Positions 34,568-46,074 of a stretch of 64,000 nucleotides of DNA are shown here, piece by piece. Location: assembly GCF_029873635.1 (NCBI RefSeq), contig NC_080422.1, forward strand, positions 16,150,049-16,214,048, read 5' to 3'. Source of the DNA: Malania oleifera. Its lineage: Eukaryota; Streptophyta; Magnoliopsida; Santalales; Ximeniaceae. The notes under the pieces were generated by a model. It was not told where the DNA came from and did no database searches. It saw nothing but the letters and a program-made list of their open reading frames with translations. A program made the translations under genes and the position numbers. The number at the start of each line of letters is the position of its first letter. The stretch's first letter is position 1.

Positions 34568-35164
34568 CAATGTTTTGTAAGGCAAAAGTGCAAGGCAAGG
34601 TGTTTTAACCCTCAAAAGGCAAGGCAAAGCCTTAAAGCTTTCGGGCAAATGCCTTTTGAAAATTTTATTTCTAGATAAAAATATGTAAATAAATTACATA
34701 TATTTTAAAAATAAAAAACCTTAGAAATCACTGATATAACGTTAAAAAAAAAAAATTAAATATACTTGGAAAACTGCTTGTTGGCCATTCAAAAATTACT
34801 AACCCGAGTTCATGACATAAATCATGATGAGATCACTATAATATTACAAAGTTCAAATTATTTCCATGATCTAATAAACGACTCTTTTTATTTGGAAAGA
34901 TTGAGGTCCAAGAGTTTTAGAAATCAACTCATATTATGACATTCCTTTCACATAAGCATGTGGTTCAAATTTTCTAACCAAACACTCAAAATGCATAAGC
35001 CTCAACTTAAAAGGCATAAAAGGCACGCCTTTTGAACAAATGTGTAAGACTCAGGCGTGTAATGTGTTAGCCTTTTTGGAATTTGGTAGTTTAGTTTGAG
35101 CCTCAAGGCGTTTAAGGCATGCCTTGCCTTGAGGCAAGCCTCGATTGAGTCTTTAAAAACATTG
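34568..35164. mobile_element. Small non-autonomous hAT element with AAGGC-rich ends
   Basis: The terminal inverted repeat is CAATGTTTT at both ends. The flanking 8-mers GTTTTGAG (34560-34567) and GTTTTGGA (35165-35172) match at 6 of 8 bases. Near each end are many 'aaggcaaggc' or inverted 'gccttgcctt' motifs. The 597-bp body has no open frame. Confidence 0.65.
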
Positions 35165-35377
35165 GTTTTGGATGCTAGGATTTTTTAGCTGAAAGGTAAG
35201 CATCTTATTAAAGCCAAAGGAATATTGTACATAAAAACCTGATTACAGCTTTTTCTAATTTACATTTTGGGTGCTAGTTTATATCAATGAGTCCTAATAT
35301 GTCTATACTAAGGCTCAAAGTATTTGTATGAGTGATAAAGTTGATAATGAATAAAAATGATGGAAGTATGTTTTTGT

Positions 35378-35647
35378 TGTAAATGAAATAAAGAGAGAAT
35401 TATAGAAAAATTAAAGGAAAGAAATTTGAAGTTATAGAAATTCAACAGTCTAGTTCTTCAGGAACTAGATGTTGCTAATCATCTTTTTAGTCTCTATTTT
35501 GGTTGTAAAACATGTCCTTATATAGGCAAAGATTATATTGGCATCCCAAAGGTCAATTCCATAATGAACCATTATGTGGGCATACCAAAAGTTATAACCT
35601 ATTCTCATGATAGTCATCCACATGTATAAAATACACGTTTTACAACA
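35378..35647 (-). repeat. 3' LTR of the copia element
   Basis: It runs TGTAAATGAAAT ... TTTTACAACA on the plus strand, directly followed by 'cttcccctt', the polypurine tract on the other strand. Confidence 0.85.
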
Positions 35648-37246
35648 CTTCCCCTTGGATGACTATGAATATGCCTCGTTAAAACCTTCACTAAGGAAAA
35701 CCCTTTGGGACAAAACCTTAACGAAGGAAAAAGAGTACAGTATTTATACTTCCCCTAAAAAATACAATCAATTAAGAAATGTCCTTAAGTTGTCGCATTC
35801 CAATGTTATGTACATGCTTTTTGAAAATTGAAGTTGGTAATGCTTTTGTGAATAGATCTGTTGAGTTGTCACTTGAACGAATTTTGCAAATGTCAACATC
35901 TCATTTCTTTAGAAGTTCATGAGTGTAAAAGAATTTTGGTGAAATATGTTTAGTTCTATCACCTTTTATGTACCCACATTTGATTTGTGCGATACATGTT
36001 GTATTGTCCTCGTACAATATTGTTGGCTTGTCATTCTCCAGTGATAATCCACTTGTCCCTTTAATGTGTTGGATTATAGTTCTTAACCATACACATTCAC
36101 GACTTGTTTCGTGAACTGCCAATATTTCTGAATGGTTTGAAGAGGTAGCAGTGATCGTTTGCTTTATAGATCGCCATGAGATAGCAGTATCACCACATGT
36201 AAAAATATAGTCTGTTTGTGATCAAGTTTTATGAGGATCAGAAAGATATCCAGCATCTATATATCCTTTTAACACAGACTTTACTCCCTTTGGATAAAAC
36301 AAACCCATATCAGATGTGCCGTGGAGATAATGAAGAACATTTTTTACTCCATTCCAATGTCTCTGAGTTGGTGTAGAACTAAACCTTGCCAGCAAATTTA
36401 CCGCAAAAGCTATATTTGGTCAAGTGCAATTTGGAAGATACAAGAGTGCTCCAATTGCACTAAGATAGGGTACTTCAGGACCAAGGATTTCTTCATCTTC
36501 TCGAGGACGAAAAAGATCCTTTTTCACATCAAGCGAACGAACAACCATCGGGTAACTTAATGGATAAAATTTATCCATATAAAATTGTTTCAAGATTTTT
36601 TCTACTTAAGATGATTGATGAATAAGAATTCCACTTGTTAAATGTTCAACTTGAAAACCAAGACAAAATTTTGTCTTCCCAAGATCCTTCATTTCAAATT
36701 CTTTCATTAAGTATTCAGCAGTTGTTGAGATCTCTTCTGGAGTTTCTACTATGTTTATGTCATCAACATAAACTGCAACTATAGCAAATCCAAAATTTAT
36801 CTTCTTGATAAAAACACAAGGAAAGATAAGATTATTTTCATATCCAATTTTCAATAAATATTCACTTAGGCGATTGTACCACATTTGTCCAGATTGCTTC
36901 AGTCCATACAAGGATTTTGTAATTTAACAAAATACATTTGTCGTTGTTTTGGATTATATGCTTCAGGCATTTTAAATCCTTCAAGGATTTTCATATATAT
37001 GTCATTATCCAATGAGCCATACAAGTTAGCTGTCACTACGTCCATGAGGCGAATGTCAAGTCCTTCAGAAATCGTTAAACTAATCAAAAATATGAAAGTA
37101 TCTGCATCCATAACAGGGGAATAGGTCTTATTATAATCTATACCAGGCCTTTGTGAGAAACCTTGTGCTACAAGACGCGCCTTGTATCTCACAATTTCAT
37201 TCATTTTATTTCTTTTACGTACAAAAACTCATTTATAGGTTTGACA
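35648..37246 (-). pseudogene. pol: Copia reverse transcriptase and RNase H (C-terminal part of pol)
   Basis: Reading leftward: YKARLVAQGFSQRPGIDY, a TYSPVMDA segment, MYGLKQSGQMWYNRL, the YVDD active site (VAVYVDDINIV near 36770), FEMKDLGKTKFCLGFQ, then the RNase H part with SATSSNHSEILAVHE-like text, VWLRTIIQHI, LYEDNTTCIAQI and the ending HISPKFFYTHEL. In-frame stops and frameshifts occur between these blocks. Catalytic YVDD is kept, but the whole is not translatable. Confidence 0.82.
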
Positions 37247-37489
37247 TTCTCAGGCATAGTAGTTAAAAAGCGTGCCTAGGCACAAGGCGCAGTGAGGCAA
37301 AGAGGCTTGCGCCTCTAGCTAGGTGGGGTGAGGCGACCTACAAGAGGCGACGCTAGGTGAGACGAGGAGCAGTGAGTCGCGCCTTGTGAAGTTTTAGTCA
37401 TTTAAAGGAGAAAAATAGCCACAGCCAGACCTGTAGCCCTCATTTTACTCGAACGAACATAGCCCTAGCCCCTTTCGGCCCTTCGAAGC

Positions 37490-37820
37490 CCTTCGTGAAT
37501 TCGTCTTGCACATTCGAACCAGCAGGAGCCTTTGTGATCCTTCGAACCAGTAGCGTGAGCTCGTCTGTGAGCCTTCGAACCAGCCGTAAGCTTTTGCGAC
37601 TTCGTCTTCGAGCTTCGAACCAGGATCGTGAGTTCGTATTTTGAAGAAGCACAACCCTTTGCGACTTCGTTTCGAACCAGCCATAAGCTTTTGCGACTCC
37701 TTCTTTGAGCTTCGAACCAGGATCGTGAGTTCGTATTTTGAAGAAACACGACCCTTCGCGACTTCGTTTCGAACCAGCTGGAGCCCTCGCGAGTTCGTCT
37801 ACCTACCTTCGAACCTTCGT
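37490..37820. repeat. Tandem-like 'cttcgaaccag...gagttcgt' units inside the hAT element
   Basis: Roughly eight imperfect units of about 40 bp with the core 'cttcgaaccag' and 'gtgagttcgt'. The apparent open frames here on both strands (Arg/Ser/Phe-rich) result from the repeat. Confidence 0.7.
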
Positions 37821-37983
37821 AAGTCTTCTTCTTCTTCCTGCTGCCTGCTTGCTGCGTGCTGCGTGCTGCTGCCTCTTGTTACTGTTTTTTAATTTGTAAT
37901 ATTTAGTTTAATTAATGTAAGTTTATAAATTATAACTAATACATAATATTTATTCTTTTTTATAGAAATTTAGCTACTCTTTT

Positions 37984-38029
37984 TCTTCTTCTTCTTCTTC
38001 TTCTTCTTCTTCTTCTTCGTCTTCTTCTT
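37984..38029. repeat. (TTC)n microsatellite
   Basis: About 14 TTC units, with one G interruption, inside the hAT element. Confidence 0.9.
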
Positions 38030-38602
38030 TATATGTAATTACTAATTAAATATTTAGTTTAATTAATGTAAGTTTATAATTATAACTAATACATAATGTA
38101 TTCTTTTTATTGAAATTTAGCTACTATTTTTTAATTTTTAATATATAGTTTAATTAATGTAAGTTTATAAATTATAACTAATACATAATATTTATTCTTT
38201 TTATTGAAATTTAGCTACTATTTTTTGATTTGTACACTTGTCTTTTGATGTTGAACTATGTTGAATTGTTGATGCTTTTGGGCTTCGTACTGGCAATTTT
38301 ATTAAATTTTCAATTTTGTTATTGAATGTTTTGGCATTTTAAATTCTAATATTACTAGATATTCATATGTTCATATATCAATTACCCCAAATAGGCATTT
38401 TACACCATTTTAATAATTGTGCGCCTCACTTTCATGAGGCGTGAGGCGAATCATATATCAATTACCCCAAACAGACATTTTACACCATTTTAATAATTGT
38501 GCGCCTCACCTTCATGAGGCGTGCGCCCTCGCCTCGCGCCTCGGCTTCAAAGACCCTTCGTGCCTCGGCTCGCCTTGCGCCTCTGACTACTATGTTCTCA
38601 AG

Positions 38603-40620
38603 TGTTTGGACTACTGGTCCAAATATCTTACGTTTGGCTAATGAGTCTAGCTCAGCCTATATTGCTTCTTTCCATTTTGGCCAATCATTTTGATATTGAC
38701 ATTCTTCTACAGTTTGGGGTTTATGCTCATTATCAATAATAATTTTCGAAGCAATCGCATATGCAAACACATTGTCAACAACATCTTCATTTCTTTTTCG
38801 CATATTTCCAAATTTTAATGAGATCTCATAATTTTCTGGTATCGGAAACACTTTTGGTGTTGCTTCTGTGGAAATATGGGATTGTTGATCTATATTTTTT
38901 TTAACCTCTTCTTGAGTGTTAATGACCTCTTTTGGAGTGTCACTTTTATTCATTTCCTTTTTTCTTTCGAGGAACAGTATCCTTTGCACCAATTGGTCTA
39001 CCACGCTTCTAGCGCATTTAGATTCATTAGATGCTATTCCCATTGGGTGTTCTTCAAGAACAATCAATCTAGCAGGAATATTTGCGGTCGGAACATGTGA
39101 TTGAGTGATCCTTTTGGTGTTTGTAAAAACATCTGGCAATTGATTTGCAGCATTCTGCAAATGAATTATTCTTTCAACTTAAAGTTCACATTGATTTGTG
39201 AGTGTATCAAGATAAGACAAAGTTGGTGTGTTCCAACAAATTTCTTGTGTTTTTAATCCTTTACCTTTTCCTTCTCCTAATGATGGGAAAATTGATTCAT
39301 CAAATTGACAATTTAGAAATCTTGCTCTAAAAAGATCACCTGTTAGTGGTTCAAGATATCAAATGATAGAAGGAGAATGAAAACCAACATAAATACCAAG
39401 CCGACGCTGTGGTTCCATCTTACTTAGTTGCGCAGGTGCAATAAGAACATATACTGTGCAACCAAAAATTCTAAGATGAGATATATTAGGTTGGTGGTTA
39501 AACACAAGTTGTGAAGGTGAAAACTTGTGATATGCAGTTGGTCTAATTCTAATCAAAGACGCAGCATGCACTATAGCATGACCCTAAGTAGATGTAGGAA
39601 GCTTTGTTCGCATAAGCATAGGTCTAGCAATAAATTGTAAACGCTTAATGAAGGATTCCGCTAAACCATTTTGTGTATGAACATGTACAATAGAATGTTC
39701 AACACTTATTCCTATTGACATGCAATAGTCATAAAATGCTTTTGAAGAAAATTCACCTGCATTATCTAAATGGACAGTCTAAATGGGATGATCAGGAAAA
39801 CTTGATCTTAACTTTATTATTTGAGCAAGAAATTTAGCAAAAGCAACATTACGAGTTGAAAGTAGACAAACATGTGACCATCGAGTGGAAGCATCAATTA
39901 AAACCATGAAATATCGAAATGGTCCGCAAGATGGATGGATTGGGCCACAAATATCTCCTTGTATTCTTTGCAGAAAAGATGGAGACTCTAAAGGTAATTT
40001 AGATGGAGAATGTCTAACAAGTAGTTTTCCTTGAGCACAAGAAATACAAAAATAATCACCAGGTAAAAGAACTTTCCGATCCTTTAATAGATGTTCATGT
40101 GTATTTTCAATGATTCGTCGCATCATAGTTGAACCAGGATGACCAAGACGATCATGACAAAGTATAAAACTTCTAGCTCGGAGCACTTCCGGTGTATAAA
40201 ATTTGATTCAACCATCATATATTTTTGTGAAATATAGGCCAGATGAAGAACTTGAAATTTTTTCCAATATGATCTTTTGGTTTGAAATTGTAGATGTAAT
40301 TAAAAGATATTCCATATCTCCTTCATTTTTGGTTTCAACATGATATCCATTGCGACGTATATCTTTAAAATTTAGTAGATTTCTTCGGGATCTACTACAA
40401 TACAACGCATCATCAATATACAATTTTGTCCCATTTGGAAACATAATATGAACTCTTCCAAAGCCCTCTATTACTTTTGCAGGCCCAGATATTGTATTAA
40501 CATTAATTTTAGCTAATGTTAATTGCAAGAAATATTTTTTAACACGAATAATTGTGTGAGTTGTGCCACTGTCCACCAAATACATGTCATCCTCCATTTT
40601 ATCAAGTTTATTTTGTATGA
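38603..40620 (-). pseudogene. pol: Copia protease, integrase and linker
   Basis: Leftward from 40600: an aspartic protease with DSGTTHT (about 40575), GAG-pre-integrase and HHCC zinc site (CHDRLGHPG ... CISCAQGK, 40160-40020), then integrase core residues (GDICGPI, TVHLDNAGEF, and HTQNGLAES). The C-terminal part follows (LRIFGCTVYV, LGIYVGFHS near 39420), then a polar linker to WPKWKEAI near 38670. Stops interrupt it, for example between DHPI and TVHLDN at 39780 and after WKEAI. Confidence 0.82.
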
Positions 40621-42059
40621 TTTAGTAAATGAAAAATAAAATTTAAGAATTAAGAAAGATAACAAAATATTACCAAGCATATTATATGTAAAACTTTTAA
40701 AAATTATATAAATTATTTTTTTCAAAATAATATAAACACGAAGAATATTTAATAGTAGACATTTCTATCCCTAATCAAATGATCAATTTTGCCACTAGGA
40801 TCCTCAAAAAAATCAGAAACATAAAAAACAACATTCAAAGGAGACTCATACATAGGATCAATGGGTCCAGACATTCACTTCAGCATTTTCTCCTTTTCCT
40901 TTTAACGATGCCTTGTAAAGATCAATTAGGTGTTTAGGAGTGCGACATATTCGAGACCAATGACATTTTGTTCCAAACCTATAGCAAATATTGTCATTGT
41001 TCTACACTTTGTTATTTTGTTCAGAACTTTCTTTATTCTTTGCCCATTTCCTTTTAAGTCTTTTTAGCACCTTTGCTTTCAAGCTTTGAAGGATGATCAT
41101 CACGGGTTCAATAATTTTTCCTATCACGACCCCTTTTACCATCATGATCTCGTCCACGACCTTGAGAAAAAGCCACATTCACTTCAGGGAATGGTGTTGA
41201 GCCAGTTGGACGAGATTGATGATTTTTCAACAAAAGCTCATTATTTTGTTCAGCCACCAGTAAACAAAAAATTAGTTCAGAATATTTTGTAAATCTACAC
41301 TCTCAATATTGCTGTTATAGGAACACATTCGAGGCATGAAAAGTCGAATATGTTTTTTCTAACATATCATCATCCGTAATTTTTTCTCCACATAACCTCA
41401 ATTAAGAGCTAATTTTAAACAAGGCTGAATTATATTCACCTACAGTTTTAAAATTTTGCAGTTGCAAGTGTATCCAATCATATCGAGCTTTTGGAAGAAT
41501 TATTGTTTTTTTGGTGTTCATATCTCTCCTTCAAGTTGTTCCAAAGGACTAATGGGTCATTAATAGTAAGGTACTCAATTTTCAATTCTTCGTGTAAATG
41601 GTGTCAAAGGAAAATCATTGCCTCTACGCGATCCTACAAGGATGTTTGATTTCTTTCTTCAATTGTACTATCAAGATTCATTGCATTAAGGTAAATCTCA
41701 ACATCAAGTACCCATGGTAGATAATTTTTTCCAGAAATATCAAGGGCAACGAATTCAAGTTTTGTGAAGTTTGACATCATAAAGTCACTTTGAAAAACAA
41801 ATAAAAATTCAAAGTTAGGTAAATATTAAAATGAAAATGTTATTTTCACATATATTTCAACATAAAAACATTTAAGGACACGTATTCAAGATAAGAGATA
41901 TAGTTAACATATAAATATAGTTTGACAAAAAAAAAAAAAAAGTTATATAGATAACAAATGTTAAAAAAAAAAAAACAAGATTCTTACCTTAGAATAATAC
42001 CAATGAAACTTAAAAGATTCTGCTATACCATTAGAGATTTGATTGTGCTGATAACGTAT
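40621..42059 (-). pseudogene. gag: Copia gag region, decayed
   Basis: A zinc-knuckle remnant reads CYRFGTKCHWSRICRTPKHL on the minus strand near 40960. The second cysteine is Phe and the usual glycine is Cys, so the CCHC site is broken. Farther right (41080-41780) only short blocks of the upstream gag domain remain. Stops are frequent. Confidence 0.65.
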
Positions 42060-42329
42060 TGTAAATGAAATAAAGAGAAAATTATAGAAAAATTAAAGTA
42101 AAGAAATTTGGAGTGATGGAAATTCAGCAGTTTAGTTCTTCAGGAACTAGATGTTGCTAATCATCTTTTCTATCTCCATTTTGGTTGTAAAACATGTCCT
42201 TGTATAGACACAGATTATATTGGCATCCCAAAGGTCAATTTCATAATGAACCATTATATGGGCATACCAAAAGTTATAACCTATTCTCAAGATAGTCATC
42301 TACATGTATAATACATATGTTTTACAACA
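42060..42329 (-). repeat. 5' LTR of the copia element
   Basis: The same 270-bp length as the left LTR, with the same ends (TGTAAATGAAAT ... TTTTACAACA). It is adjacent to the primer-site context on its left. Confidence 0.85.
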
Positions 42330-43955
42330 ACTTCACTGATTTTCAACGTAATTGGAAATTTTTCCTTCGCTTTGGATAGGAAGGCGCCACAAAAGCTTTT
42401 GGATTTGATGAGCACTCCAAAAACTTCTGTTTTTTGAATGGATAATTGTATAGATTTATGAATTTTTAAATAAAAAAATTAATTTTTTAAAATGTCAATT
42501 TTTTTGTATTAAAAAATGTACTATATCTTAGAAGGGCGCAAGCCACGTATTTTTTCCGTGAGTTATTTTTTTAAAAATTTTAAAGATTATTCATTTGGGA
42601 AAAAGAACAAGTTGCAATTTCACACAAGCTAATTGTTCTCTTTGAAAAATAATATTCCCACTTTTAGACAGATGGAATAGTAGTAGCAACTCAAAAAAGA
42701 GATGCCTCCTAAGTTCTAATATCTTTATGCACTAAAAATATTTTTGATCCCAAAATGGTTTAAATTAAAAAGTTAAGATTAATATGTATTGTGAGTGTTT
42801 TCAAATCTCAAGAAAGTCGTACTTGTAAAGTATGCAAATCTGGCAGATAATTGTTTTGCTAGATTATCTAAATTTTCTTCTGACTATTTTAGAGCATCAT
42901 TTAGTGATGTTACCTTTTAAATTAAGTTATATTGTTCATATTAAGGAACGGCCTTCAAATTCTTTTCAATACCTTTTAAGCAAAGGTGCAATTTCCCATT
43001 AATCAATTAATGAATTTGCAAAACTGCACTTTTTTGTCTAATATTTTATATTAGACAAACTTATTTGTTAAAATTTATTTATCATTGAATGTGTTCATGA
43101 AAGAGGGAGTACATGTTAAGAAACTGAGCCGGATGATGTGAGATGGGAACTGGGATATTGGATGGATAATTTTGACCCAATTTGGAGGTTGATTTAAAAT
43201 AATATGGTCACAGGATTGTTAGTCCTAAATCTAAATGTGTTTAATTAATTGGCAGTCAGCCTTATGTATATGCGTGATTTATTTTTTGATTTCCTGTATC
43301 TTTAGAGCTTTATTTTTAATTTTCTTGTAATTTATGCTTTGTTATAAATAGGATGTGAAAGCGAAATTTTTGTAAATTTGAATTTGGAAGTTAATGTCTG
43401 TGAGACTTCCTCTTCTATAGCCCCCTCATCCTCTTCTCTCTTCCTCTTCTTCTTCCTTTCCTTCTATTTTTCCCTTGCAGTAAAACCTCACTGTTGCTCT
43501 GCTGCATCACCTCACAATCATGTCGAAATTATTTACGAGATCTGCTTTGAAGAAGGTCAATGATGAAGATAGTGATCTCGAGGTTGATGTGTGAAAGCAG
43601 TTGCCATGGACTGGGTCAAGAATGGCTTGCATAGACTAAAGTTGTTGAAAATGGCGGTCTGTAGAGCAATCTGATCTAGGAATAGAGAAGAATAAGAAGT
43701 AAGAAAGATAATATGGCTTTAGTAGGCCCTGGCACAGCCCGTAGCATTTGCAATTTGCCAATATTGTTGCAGTGATGACAATGTGGAGTCCTGCACTCAT
43801 CTACAAAAATTTCATTTTTTTTGTTTAGATGCCTGTTATGCCATCTAATCATTTGTTGCCTTGTGTTAGTCTCTTCTTCTTCTTCTTCTTCTTCTTCTTC
43901 ACGGATGGCAAAACTGTTCATGAAGTAAGTCATTTATGAAATATCAATGATGGGA
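42330..43955. other. No gene supported; possible LTR-like text near 43114-43380
   Basis: A purine-rich tract (aaagagggag) followed by TGTTAAGAAACTG at 43114 and a TATA-like 'gttataaatagg' near 43345 look like the start of a copia LTR. No second copy or duplication was found. A (TTC)n run lies at about 43872-43899. Confidence 0.25.
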
Positions 43956-43959
43956 AGCC

Positions 43960-44690
43960 AGTAGAGTGTTCTTCAAATGTCAATTGAATTTTTTGTCTTT
44001 TAGGAAAAATTCAGATGATTGTATTTTGACAAAAAAATTATTGAGAGCTGTAAGGTTAGATTCTTGCTTAATGTCATCTTTAAATGCAATATTGTCGAGG
44101 GAAAATGAATTTTTCCTTGAAAAGTTATTTGGAATTCTAAAGCTTCCCACAAAAGGTTGCGTTGTTTTCATGTTGGGAGAGGCTATTTGGGATAGCATTT
44201 TTACCATAGATAATTTGTTAAGAAAAAGGGGTTAAGTGTTGGTGAAGAGACGCTTCTTACATGAGAAATAAGAGTTGTTCAAGGTCATGTCCTCTGGGCA
44301 TTGGGCGTGTTTTGGGCATGTTTAGTCCTAAGTTTGCGAGGTGCGGGACTGTGAGCTTGGCAAGTCTTGTTTGGAAGGAAAGCAAAAGAAAAGGCTTGGA
44401 GCTTCATTGTTCATGCAGTCATTTGGCTTTTATTGAGAGATGAGCAGGGACGGTCTTTATGAAGAATCACTGTTCCAAATCTTTAAAGGGGTCCCATTGC
44501 TTCATTTTTGGGAAAAGAGGCTCTTTTAGATCAATTTATTTGTTATTGTATAATATTGTGAAAGCTTGTATTTATGGTTCCTTTTGGTCTTTTCTTTTAT
44601 TATTTTGGGAATGGAGGATTGCTTTGTTTTTTTTTTTAAAGCTATCTTGTGCCTTCTAATTCTTCGTTTGGCATCCTTCTCTAGCTACAC
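43960..44690 (+). pseudogene. LINE zf-RVT tail relic
   Basis: GEAIWDSIFTIDNLLRKRG (44178-44235) resembles the AWD..FTIDNL.KRG motif at the start of the zinc-binding RT tail of plant L1 LINEs. Following text in shifted frames (an ALGVFWACLVL segment and a VPFGLFFYY segment) is badly decayed. Confidence 0.45.
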
Positions 44691-44811
44691 TTTATACATA
44701 TTTCTAATTTAAAAATATTGTTGTCGTATTTTGCTTTTTTTTTCCAGCTACTTGCCTATTTCTTTTCTTCCACATTTCTTCTATGAAATGCTAGTTTGGG
44801 TGTCTGTCCTA

Positions 44812-45178
44812 GGTTATGTTGGTTCACAGAATGTCTATTCCTAGGAATAGTGTAATAAGATGGGGATTTAATAAAAATTGTGTAGGAATATAAAAATTTA
44901 GAAAAAAAAAAAAATAGATTCTTCTGCAAAAGTTTGTTTTATTATTATTAAAAAAAAAAAATTCCATACCACATGGAATAGCTGAGGAATAGATATTCCG
45001 CTGGTAAAATCTGGGGATGCTTATTCCTTGTCTATTTTGTGTTATGGATTCATTAAAAAAAATTGCATCGTCCTTTATTTTATGGTGACGACACATCTCC
45101 TTTTGTAAGTTATTAAATCCTTCAACTGTTCTATACCTGGGAAATTGGGAATAGACATTCCATGAACCAAATATAACC
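44812..45178. mobile_element. Tourist-like MITE
   Basis: The left end GGTTATGTTGGTTCACAGAA (44812) and the inverted right end GGTTATATTTGGTTCATGGA (45178) continue to pair through 'tgtctattcc'. The flanking trinucleotides are CTA and TTA, near the TWA duplications of PIF/Harbinger elements. 367 bp, no coding capacity. Confidence 0.65.
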
Positions 45179-45411
45179 TTAGTTTTTTCTTCTCTTCCAC
45201 CCAATACTGTTCCTCCTTATTTTTCCTTCTATTTTCTAATTTCTTTCTTGAAAGTCATTGTAAGCTTGTAATCTTCTGAGGTCATGTCTGCCATTCTTTC
45301 CATATACTTTAGTAGGAAGTATCATTACATGCTGCAGGAGGAGGCATGGGAAGCAGGGTATGTATAACAGTCACATGGTAAAAGTTCGTAGGAAGAGTTT
45401 ATGTAAAATAC

Positions 45412-46005
45412 ACAGCTAGCAAGAACATACTTGAAAACATAAAATACCAACTATTATGTAATGTTTTTAGGAAAAATCTCACAACTCCAATATATAAACA
45501 AATAAGCTAGTTTTTTCACATAACAATTCCTAGGGAGTTGTTCAGTTATTTTGTAATTTTATCTCTAGTTCTATACTTAGTCCAAAATAATTCCCTCTTA
45601 GGCAGATGATCTACCAATAGTACTTTGAAGTTTATATGAGGGGATTAAGGTTCTATCATAACAAGTGGGATTTTGTCATGATTAGAGTGGGATTATGTTG
45701 CGTTTGTGTAACTAGGCAACTAGCAAGAACATATATGAGAACATAAAATGCAAACTAACAGATAACATTTTAATAGTAACTCAAATGTGTAAACTAACAT
45801 ATTTTTGTATGGTAGCTTTTTCAGATAAAAATTCCCAGGAAGCTGTTAAATTACTCTATTACTTTATCTCTACTTAGTCCAACACAATACCGTAATTGAC
45901 ATGTGGCCTACCACTAGTATTTTGAGGTTCATAATGAGGGGATTGAGGTTCTACCATGACAAGTGGGCTTTTTCATGATTAGAGTGGGATTATGTTGTTA
46001 TTAGC
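45412..46005 (+). repeat. Tandem duplication, two diverged copies of about 295 bp
   Basis: Blocks such as 'actagcaagaacata', 'gttctaccatgacaagtggg' and 'gattagagtgggattatg' occur in the same order from 45412 and from 45717. The copies differ by many substitutions, so this is older than the intron 1 duplication at 14417. Confidence 0.85.
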
Positions 46006-46074
46006 AAGAGATTCTTTTATGGTTTGGTGGAAGTGATATGGCTGCTAGATTGTTAATATATATAATGGGATCTG

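Larger units (their letters stand above)
37255..38594. mobile_element. Non-autonomous hAT element nested in the copia pol
   Basis: The ends are CATAGTAGTTAAAAAG on the left and GACTACTATG on the right (inverted CATAGTAGTC). The flanking 8-mers TTCTCAGG (37247-37254) and TTCTCAAG (38595-38602) differ at one base. Removing it lets the copia reading run from the QTLEN... segment on the right to the ENVKP... segment on the left. Terminal regions are crowded with 'gaggcg/cgcctc' motifs. The interior has repeated 'cttcgaacc' units (37490-37820), a TTC microsatellite and AT-rich duplicated text, and no transposase. Confidence 0.85.
35378..42329 (-). mobile_element. Complete but decayed Ty1/copia retrotransposon with both LTRs
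   Basis: Two 270-bp LTRs (35378-35647 and 42060-42329) flank an internal region read right to left: gag, protease, integrase, RT and RNase H. Next to the right LTR is 'ATACGTTATCAGCAC' (minus), a copia primer-site type. Next to the left LTR is a polypurine tract (aaggggaag on minus). A 1.34-kb hAT element (37255-38594) splits the RT start. By eye the LTRs differ at some 20 positions, so the insertion is not recent. No matching 5-bp duplication is seen outside the LTRs. Confidence 0.88.

Noticed and set aside
37440..37892. Several overlapping Arg/Ser-rich frames on both strands
   Set aside because: They follow the imperfect 'cttcgaaccag' repeats inside a hAT element and have no coding signature.
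43378..43563. 61-residue frame MNLEVNVCETSSS...
   Set aside because: It lies in low-complexity CTT-rich DNA with no homologue I recognise. It may be the leader of an LTR.
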